Program-made: the position numbers and the translations under genes | Origin: JBCDBL01 sp039183635 | Lineage (GTDB): Bacteria; Pseudomonadota; Alphaproteobacteria; Caulobacterales; Parvularculaceae | DNA length: 27,552 nucleotides | Reading direction: 5' to 3' | NCBI GenBank assembly: GCA_039183635.1 | Contig: JBCDBL010000049.1 | Span: forward strand, 1 to 27,552 | Notes under the pieces: generated by a model | Told to the model about the DNA's origin: nothing | Database searches by the model: none | The model's input: only the letters and a program-made list of their open reading frames with translations | Shown here: in pieces, positions 22,743 to 27,552 of the stretch | How the letters are laid out: every line of letters begins with the position of its first letter | Position numbering within the stretch: position 1 is the first letter of the stretch

Positions 22743-23318
22743 CTATCGATTGATCGTTCCTTCACGCCGTATCTTCTTCTGCAACTGCAAAATGCCGTAG
22801 ACCAGCGCCTCGGCCGTCGGCGGACAGCCGGGCACGTAGATGTCCACCGGCACGACCCTGTCGCACCCGCGGACCACGGCGTAGGAGTAATGATAGTAGC
22901 CGCCGCCGTTGGCGCAGGAGCCCATGGAGATCACATAGCGCGGATCCGGCATCTGGTCGTACACCTTGCGCAGGGCCGGCGCCATTTTGTTGGTGAGCGT
23001 CCCGGCGACGATCATCACGTCCGACTGACGCGGAGAGGCCCGGGGCGCGAACCCGAACCGTTCCAGGTCATAGCGCGGCATCGAGGCCTGCATCATCTCA
23101 ACGGCGCAGCAGGCGAGCCCGAAGGTCATCCACATCAAGGAGCCCGTCCGCGCCCAGTTGATGAGGGCGTCGGCGGGGGCGGTGAAAAACCCACGGTCGG
23201 CGAGCTGATCGCTAAGCTCCCCGAAGAACGGATCTTTCGCGTCGGGGGAATAGCCTTCAACACCAGCCTGCGCGCCTTCGCCGTAGGCCAGGGGGTGAGA
23301 TTTCGCGTCTACTCCCAA
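22743..23318 (-). CDS. nuoB: NADH-quinone oxidoreductase subunit B
   Basis: 191 residues; carries cluster N2, the electron donor to quinone. The ligands are the tandem C70-C71 (GLACCAVEMMQ), C135 (SMGSCANGGG) and C165 (YVPGCPPTAEAL). The frame is open far upstream, but that part is nuoA in another frame. The start is TTG at 23318 (MGVDAKSHPLAYGEG), overlapping nuoA by ten bases and preceded seven bases upstream by AAGGAG. Downstream, 83 AT-rich bases lead into the inserted secreted-protein gene. An AACTG-TTT-CAGTT hairpin lies there at 22722-22734. Confidence 0.96.
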   Translation of the reverse strand: MGVDAKSHPLAYGEGAQAGVEGYSPDAKDPFFGELSDQLADRGFFTAPADALINWARTGSLMWMTFGLACCAVEMMQASMPRYDLERFGFAPRASPRQSDVMIVAGTLTNKMAPALRKVYDQMPDPRYVISMGSCANGGGYYHYSYAVVRGCDRVVPVDIYVPGCPPTAEALVYGILQLQKKIRREGTINR

Positions 23319-23686
23319 TCGAGCGCTCCTTTTTTCCATTCGTAGACGAAACCGACAGCGAACACCGCAATGAATACGAAGACCGACCAGAACGAAAACA
23401 CCGTGAAATCCCGCGGCCCGTCCAGAAGCGTGATCGCCCAGGGAAACAGCAGCGATATGTCGAGATCGACGACGATGAACAAAATCGCCACAAGATAAAA
23501 CCGTATGTCGAATTTCATGCGCGCGTCGTCGAAGGCGTTGAAGCCGCACTCGTAGGTCGACACCTTTTCCGGGTCGGGATCGGCGGGGGCGAGCAGCGCC
23601 GGGGCGATCATGAACCCGAGCCCAAGCACAAGCGCGATGCCGAGAAAGATGATGATCGGCAAATAGTCGAGCAGAAATGCATCCAT
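23309..23686 (-). CDS. nuoA: NADH-quinone oxidoreductase subunit A
   Basis: 125 residues with three membrane helices. NuoA (ND3) carries the quinone-site loop, here KVSTYECGFNAFDDARMKFDIRFYLVAILFIVVDLDISLLFPW in pieces (YECGFNAF with the loop cysteine, RFYLVAILFIVVDLD). It is the first gene of the nuo cluster. The ATG at 23686 (MDAFLLDYLPII) is preferred; a TTG at 23695 is in frame, but the GAGG element would then be only one base away. It overlaps nuoB by ten bases. Confidence 0.95.
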   Translation of the reverse strand: MDAFLLDYLPIIIFLGIALVLGLGFMIAPALLAPADPDPEKVSTYECGFNAFDDARMKFDIRFYLVAILFIVVDLDISLLFPWAITLLDGPRDFTVFSFWSVFVFIAVFAVGFVYEWKKGALDWE

Positions 23687-24072
23687 CGGGTTCAAACCTC
23701 ACCGCAAGACCTTGGCGTCGCACCATAAATATAGGGCGAGATTACGTTACGACTGACCGCGCACCGGGGCGAATTGTCACGCGGTCAAGACCACTGGTTC
23801 TGCGAAACCCTATGGAGTTCCGCCCCCCACCGCAATTGAAATCGGCATAATTTCGCCGCGTTTCAGGCCCAGGCTGACATGAACGACATCCCAAAACCGC
23901 AACGCCTGAGTGCGCCGTCTAACAGAGTTGTCATATGCGCTTTCCGCCAGGACGGCATACGTTAAACGACGGAAATTACGGCGCCCTTGCGTTTAAACTT
24001 GCAAAGGCGCTCTTAAAGCCTGACTTTAAGACATACGTTTTGTTGCGCACCGCCAAACAGTATTGAGACGGC
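23687..24072. promoter_or_regulatory. Divergent intergenic region: nuo promoter region and M48 protease upstream region
   Basis: 386 bases without a credible gene. It must contain the promoter of nuoA (leftward) and probably that of the M48 gene (rightward). On the minus strand TATATT (23733-23728), about 45 bases before nuoA, is a possible -10 element without a convincing -35. GTTTAAAC (23991-23998) is a perfect palindrome. A stronger dyad (24011-24031) is listed separately. I see no tRNA or riboswitch-like structure. Confidence 0.45.
24011..24031. promoter_or_regulatory. Perfect 8-base dyad upstream of the M48 protease gene
   Basis: TCTTAAAG (24011-24018) and CTTTAAGA (24024-24031) are exact reverse complements around CCTGA, 42 bases before the ATG of the protease gene. 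This size and symmetry suit the binding site of a dimeric regulator. The two TTAA cores are nine bases apart, not the seven expected for CtrA. No T-run follows and no gene ends nearby, so a terminator is unlikely. Confidence 0.4.
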
Positions 24073-25425
24073 ATGATCAAACGTTACCTCGTCGCCCTCG
24101 CCGCCCTGTTCTACGTCCTTGGAACGGGCGTTCAGGCGCAGGCCCAGTCTCTGTTACGCGATGCAGAGATCGAAACCCTGCTCTGGGATTACTCGACGCC
24201 GATTTTCGAGGCTGCGGGCGTGCCCGTGGACAGCATCGATATCTACCTCGTCGGCAACAACACCCCGAACGCCTTTGTTGCGGGCGGCCTGAACATGTTC
24301 ATCCATACAGGGCTTTTGACCGCCGCAGACACGCCGAACCAGATTGAGGGCGTCATCGCCCACGAAACCGGCCATATGGCCGGCGGACATCTCGCCAGGT
24401 TCGGCGACGGCATGCGCGCGGCGACGGCGCCTATTCTGCTCACCCTCGGCCTCGGCATCCTCGCCGCCGCCGCAGGCGCGCCGGAAGCCGGCATCGCCAT
24501 CATCGGCCAGGGCCAGGTGGCCGCTCAGCTTGAGTTTTTGGAATATAACCGCGCCCAGGAAAACGCCGCGGACCAGGCGGCGGTGACGTATTTGGAAACT
24601 GCAGGCCTGTCGGGCCAGGGACTTGTGGAGTTCTTCGCAAAACTCCGCAACCAACAGGTGATCCGCGCCCGCCGGCCCCAATCCTACGCCCAAAGCCACC
24701 CCCTCGCCGGCGCCAGGGTCAGCGCGGTGCAAGGCCGCATCCAGGAGTCTCCCTTTTACGAGTTAAAAGACGATGAGGCGGCCGTCCGCCGGCTGCAAAT
24801 GGCCCAGGCGAAGATCTATGGATTTTTGGAGAGCCCGGCGCAGACCTTCCGACGCTTTCCCGAAAACGACACGCCCATGGCCCGGTACGCCCGCTCCATC
24901 GCCCATTTCCGCGCTTCAGACTTGACGCCAGCGCTTGAGGGGATCGACAACCTGATCGCCGAGGAGCCCGACAATCCGTATTTCCATGAGCTGAAAGGCC
25001 AGATGCTGTTCGAGCATGGCAGAACCTTCGAATCCATCGAACCGCATCGGCGCTCGGTGGAGATCGCGCCGAACGAGCCCTTGCTGCGGATCAACCTCGC
25101 CCGGGCGATGATCGCCGCGGAGCGTCCGGACCTTGTCAGGCCCGCCATTGACGAGTTGAAAGTCGCCGTCCGGTTCGAACCCGGCAACGGATTCGCCTGG
25201 TCCGAGCTTGCCCGGGCCTACGACGCCCTCGGCGAGACGGGTCTTGCCGAACTCGCCACGGCAGAAGCGATGTACGCCGCCGGCGACCGCCGCGGCGCCT
25301 TCACGTTCGCCCAGCGCGCCCGCCAGGACTTGCGCCGCGGCACGCCGGAATGGCGCCAGGCCGTCGACATCATGGCCGCCACCCAACCCCAGGGACGGGA
25401 GCGCGAAAGATGGTCGACGGAATAG
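24073..25425 (+). CDS. Periplasmic M48 family zinc metalloprotease with TPR-like C-terminal region (BepA-like)
   Basis: 450 residues. The signal peptide MIKRYLVALAALFYVLGTGV is followed by probable cleavage after AQA (about residue 24). The M48 catalytic motif is H97-E-T-G-H101, and the third zinc ligand is E163 in AQENAADQAA. A hydrophobic segment (about 119-148) lies between them, as in BepA/YfgC-type proteins. The C-terminal half (about 265-430) shows helical repeats of TPR type, such as NPYFHELKGQMLFEHGR and GFAWSELARAYDALGE. BepA assists or degrades outer-membrane assembly intermediates in the periplasm. A DsbA-like gene follows 65 bases downstream in the same direction, fitting an envelope-quality-control pair. 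Confidence 0.92.
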   Translation: MIKRYLVALAALFYVLGTGVQAQAQSLLRDAEIETLLWDYSTPIFEAAGVPVDSIDIYLVGNNTPNAFVAGGLNMFIHTGLLTAADTPNQIEGVIAHETGHMAGGHLARFGDGMRAATAPILLTLGLGILAAAAGAPEAGIAIIGQGQVAAQLEFLEYNRAQENAADQAAVTYLETAGLSGQGLVEFFAKLRNQQVIRARRPQSYAQSHPLAGARVSAVQGRIQESPFYELKDDEAAVRRLQMAQAKIYGFLESPAQTFRRFPENDTPMARYARSIAHFRASDLTPALEGIDNLIAEEPDNPYFHELKGQMLFEHGRTFESIEPHRRSVEIAPNEPLLRINLARAMIAAERPDLVRPAIDELKVAVRFEPGNGFAWSELARAYDALGETGLAELATAEAMYAAGDRRGAFTFAQRARQDLRRGTPEWRQAVDIMAATQPQGRERERWSTE

Positions 25426-25490
25426 AATTTGCGCTTAAGGCCTTCATCAGTCACATGTACCCATAAATTTCGTTCTGGAGTTCGCAGCCC

Positions 25491-26246
25491 ATGCTGAACA
25501 TATCGCGCCTCGCCGTTTTCGGCGTTTTTTCAAGCCTCACCGTCGCAGGATGCTCCGCCGCGGAAGAAACGCCCGTCGAGATGAGCCGCGAGGCCATCGA
25601 AGACATCGTGCGGGAATATATCCTTGAAAACCCGGAGTTGATCCTTGAGGCGGTGCAGAAATACGCCGCCGCGGAAGAAGCCGCGGAAGAGCAGGCCAAA
25701 CGCGCGGCCGTCGCCGATCTGGCCGACGATTTGAAGGATACGACCCACGCCTTCGCCGCCGGCGCGCCCGCCGACAAAGCCAAGGTGACGATCGTTGAGT
25801 TTTCCGACTTCAACTGCGGCTATTGCAAAGCCGCAGTGACCCCGGTGATGGAGCTGATCGAGAAGGAAAAGGACGTACGCTTTGTTTTCAGGGAGCTGCC
25901 GATCCTCGCGCCCTTGTCGGAAGAGGCCGCAAAAGCCGCCCTCGCCGCCCGCAGCCAGGATCGATACATGGACTACCATATCGCCCTTCTCCGCGCGCCC
26001 GGCCGGTTAAGCTCAGAACGCCTCTACACCATCGCCGAGGAGACGGGACTTAACCCGGAAAAACTGAAAGCCGATATGAAGAGCGCGGAGGTCGATACGG
26101 CGCTCGAAGACACCTTCCGCCTCGCCCGCGCCATCGGTCTGAACTCCACGCCGTCTTTCATCGTGATCGCCGACGGCTATGCGGAAGTCATGGCCGGGTG
26201 GAGCGAACAGCGCCTGCAAGCGATGCTGGCCGAGGCGCGGAAATAG
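25491..26246 (+). CDS. DsbA/ScsC-like thiol-disulphide oxidoreductase lipoprotein
   Basis: 251 residues. The N-terminus has a lipoprotein signal with lipobox V-A-G-C21, so it is predicted to be anchored by lipid in the periplasm. Residues about 33-56 (IEDIVREYILENPELILEAV) match the N-terminal oligomerisation helix found in ScsC-like proteins. The thioredoxin fold carries the active site C109-G-Y-C112 in FSDFNCGYCKAAV and the cis-proline loop NSTPSFIV. It may oxidise or isomerise disulphides in exported proteins. The ATG at 25491 has GGAG ten bases upstream. It follows the M48 gene in the same direction. Confidence 0.92.
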   Translation: MLNISRLAVFGVFSSLTVAGCSAAEETPVEMSREAIEDIVREYILENPELILEAVQKYAAAEEAAEEQAKRAAVADLADDLKDTTHAFAAGAPADKAKVTIVEFSDFNCGYCKAAVTPVMELIEKEKDVRFVFRELPILAPLSEEAAKAALAARSQDRYMDYHIALLRAPGRLSSERLYTIAEETGLNPEKLKADMKSAEVDTALEDTFRLARAIGLNSTPSFIVIADGYAEVMAGWSEQRLQAMLAEARK

Positions 26247-26275
26247 TCCGAAACGCAAAAAGCGCCGTCCGGACT
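26245..26275 (+). terminator. Weak hairpin at the end of the DsbA-like gene
   Basis: AGTCCG (26245-26250) pairs with CGGACT (26270-26275), with an inner CGC-AAAAA-GCG. It begins in the stop codon of the DsbA-like gene. No T-tract follows, so termination is doubtful; it may only stabilise the 3' end. Confidence 0.25.
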
Positions 26276-26299
26276 GTTCACACCTTGCCCCACGCTCTA

Positions 26300-26317
26300 G
26301 ATTCAAAGAATTGAATC
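26300..26317. promoter_or_regulatory. GATTCAA-AGAA-TTGAATC dyad with two GANTC methylation sites
   Basis: Perfect 7-base arms 15 bases before the start of the FemAB-like gene. Each arm contains a GANTC site (GATTC at 26300, GAATC at 26313), the target of the cell-cycle methylase CcrM in Alphaproteobacteria. The dyad could be an operator or an mRNA hairpin close to the ribosome binding site GGGAG. Confidence 0.35.
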
Positions 26318-26331
26318 CCGGGAGCCATCCT

Positions 26332-27492
26332 ATGCCCGACGGCGGCGCGCGCCTTGAAGCGCGAACGATACGAACCTTAAGCGACGTCGACGCTGCCGCC
26401 TGGGACGCTCTGGCAAACCCGGCGCCGGAGACCTACAACCCCTTCGTCGCCTACGATTTCCTGAAATGCCTGGAGGACAGCAAGTCGGTCTGCTCCGAGG
26501 CCGGCTGGGCGCCGTTTCATTTGCTGCTTGAAAACGACGGCCGGCTCGCCGGCGCGGCGCCGCTTTACATCAAGAGCCATTCCCAGGGCGAATATGTGTT
26601 CGACCACGCTTTCGCCGACGCCTATGAGCGGGCGGGCGGGCGTTATTACCCGAAGCTGCAATGTTCCGTCCCGTTCACGCCGGCGACGGGCCCGCGCCTG
26701 CTCGACGGCGGCGACAAAAGCGTCGCCCGGGACCTCGCCGTCGCCCTCGCCGGGGTTGCGGCGCAAGCCGATGTTTCCTCCTTACACGTAACGTTCGCCG
26801 GGCAAGACGAACAGCGCCTCCTGTGCGAGGCCGGCTTTCTCGCCCGCATTGACCAGCAGTTCCATTGGACGAACGACGGGTACGACAGCTTCGACGATTT
26901 CCTCGCCGCTCTCGCTTCGCGCAAACGCAAGGCGCTCAAAAAAGAACGGGCGGCCGCCCTCGCCGACAATGTGGACGTGGAATGGGCCGTGGGCGCCGAC
27001 ATTACGGAGGCCCATTGGGACGCGTTCTGGGCGTTTTACCAGGACACCGGCGCGCGCAAGTGGGGCTATCCGTATCTGACGCGTACATTCTTCCGCTTGC
27101 TGGGCGAGCGGATGGCCGACAAGGTTTTGCTGATTTTCGCAAAACGCGGCGATCGCTACGTCGCCGGCGCGCTCAACATGATCGGCGGCGATGCGCTCTA
27201 CGGCCGCTACTGGGGCTGTACGGAGCATGTGCCGTTTCTGCATTTCGAAATTTGCTATTACCAGGCCATAGACTACGCCATCGCCCACGGCCTGAAACGG
27301 GTCGAGGCCGGCGCTCAAGGAGAGCACAAGCTCGCCCGCGGATACGCGCCGACGCCGACCTATTCCGCCCACTACATCACCGACCCGGGGTTTCGCGACG
27401 CCGTCGCCCGGTATCTTGAGGCCGAACGCGCCGACGTCGGCGCGCATATCGACATGCTGTCGGACTTCACCCCCTTCCGGAAGGGGGGATAG
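26332..27492 (+). CDS. FemAB/DUF482-like GNAT-fold protein
   Basis: 386 residues, full length for the family (COG3146/DUF482, peptidoglycan-biosynthesis/recognition-like GNAT proteins). The C-terminal signature is clear: MIGGDALYGRYWGCTEHVPFLHFEICYYQAIDYAI and VEAGAQGEHKLARGYAPTPTYSAH, in pieces. A basic patch SRKRKALKKERAAA lies mid-protein. Members resemble aminoacyl/acyl transferases, but the substrate is unproven. The frame is open to 26179, but that part overlaps the DsbA-like gene. The ATG at 26332 (MPDGGARLEARTIRTLSD) has GGGAG nine bases upstream. It is the third gene of the plus-strand group. Confidence 0.88.
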   Translation: MPDGGARLEARTIRTLSDVDAAAWDALANPAPETYNPFVAYDFLKCLEDSKSVCSEAGWAPFHLLLENDGRLAGAAPLYIKSHSQGEYVFDHAFADAYERAGGRYYPKLQCSVPFTPATGPRLLDGGDKSVARDLAVALAGVAAQADVSSLHVTFAGQDEQRLLCEAGFLARIDQQFHWTNDGYDSFDDFLAALASRKRKALKKERAAALADNVDVEWAVGADITEAHWDAFWAFYQDTGARKWGYPYLTRTFFRLLGERMADKVLLIFAKRGDRYVAGALNMIGGDALYGRYWGCTEHVPFLHFEICYYQAIDYAIAHGLKRVEAGAQGEHKLARGYAPTPTYSAHYITDPGFRDAVARYLEAERADVGAHIDMLSDFTPFRKGG

Positions 27493-27527
27493 GCCCTTTT
27501 AAGGCTGTCCGCGATGCAGCGTCTTTT

Positions 27528-27549
27528 CCTCCCCCGCATGCGGGGGAGG
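27528..27549. repeat. GC-rich palindrome at the right window edge
   Basis: CCTCCCCCGC-AT-GCGGGGGAGG is perfect over 10-base arms. It has the same core as the element between nuoJ and nuoK (CTTCCCCCGC-TT-GCGGGGGAAG) and is probably one end of another copy that continues outside the window. It lies 36 bases after the FemAB-like gene and could also act as a transcript-end hairpin. Confidence 0.75.
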
Positions 27550-27552
27550 TGT

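Noticed and set aside
22743..23726. 327-residue frame starting upstream of nuoA and ending as NuoB
   Set aside because: The first 136 codons are nuoA read in another frame; the TTG at 23318 with AAGGAG gives a normal-length NuoB.
24013..24029. Possible CtrA box TTAA...TTAA before the M48 gene
   Set aside because: The spacing is nine bases, not seven; it is better described as a simple dyad.
23687..24072. tRNA, small RNA or CRISPR in the nuoA-M48 gap
   Set aside because: No cloverleaf, repeat-spacer pattern or T-tailed hairpin was found by eye.

Overview
The window is GC-rich, densely coded DNA of an alphaproteobacterium. It holds a complete 14-gene nuo operon for respiratory complex I (NADH:ubiquinone oxidoreductase) on the minus strand, followed by the birA-coaX-rnj-DUF1467 tail that trails nuo in many Alphaproteobacteria. 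NuoB, C, D, E, F, G, H and I are of the alphaproteobacterial/mitochondrial type: NuoC and NuoD are separate proteins and NuoG lacks the N7 cluster motif. A Parvularculales/Caulobacterales-like host is my guess from gene order and repeat style; no rRNA or other decisive marker is present.

Layout, from high to low coordinates (the direction of nuo transcription): nuoA (23686) - nuoB - [AT-rich small secreted protein] - nuoC - [GFA zinc protein] - nuoD - [four-helix membrane protein on the OPPOSITE strand] - nuoE - [PaaI-type hotdog thioesterase] - [single-helix membrane protein] - nuoF - [AhpD/CMD-like peroxidase-related protein] - nuoG - [AT-rich multi-helix membrane protein] - nuoH - nuoI - nuoJ - nuoK - nuoL - nuoM - nuoN - birA - coaX - rnj - DUF1467. 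Seven non-nuo genes therefore sit exactly at subunit boundaries in the first two thirds of the operon. The antenna-side genes nuoH-N carry no cargo genes, but their gaps carry palindromic repeat elements (between J/K, K/L and M/N). Most same-strand junctions are tight, with stop codons overlapping the next ribosome binding site or start, so the cargo genes are probably translated with nuo. Only the inverted gene at 18689-19993 breaks the transcription unit.

At the left edge (1-about 167) is the start of an IS481-family transposase running out of the window. To the right of nuoA, a 386-base divergent intergenic region separates nuo from a plus-strand group: a periplasmic M48 metalloprotease with TPR-like C-terminus (BepA-like), a DsbA/ScsC-like lipoprotein thiol oxidoreductase, and a FemAB/DUF482-like GNAT protein. 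Together these suggest envelope protein quality control. The right end of the window is a perfect GC-rich palindrome of the same type as the one between nuoJ and nuoK.

I found no CRISPR array, tRNA, rRNA or phage. The most unusual feature is the heavily intercalated nuo operon: one inverted gene with a CtrA-like site in front of it, two AT-rich transferred-looking genes, and a thiol/peroxide/aldehyde-flavoured cargo set (GFA, AhpD-like, thioesterase). A His-rich loop in NuoL is a second point of interest.
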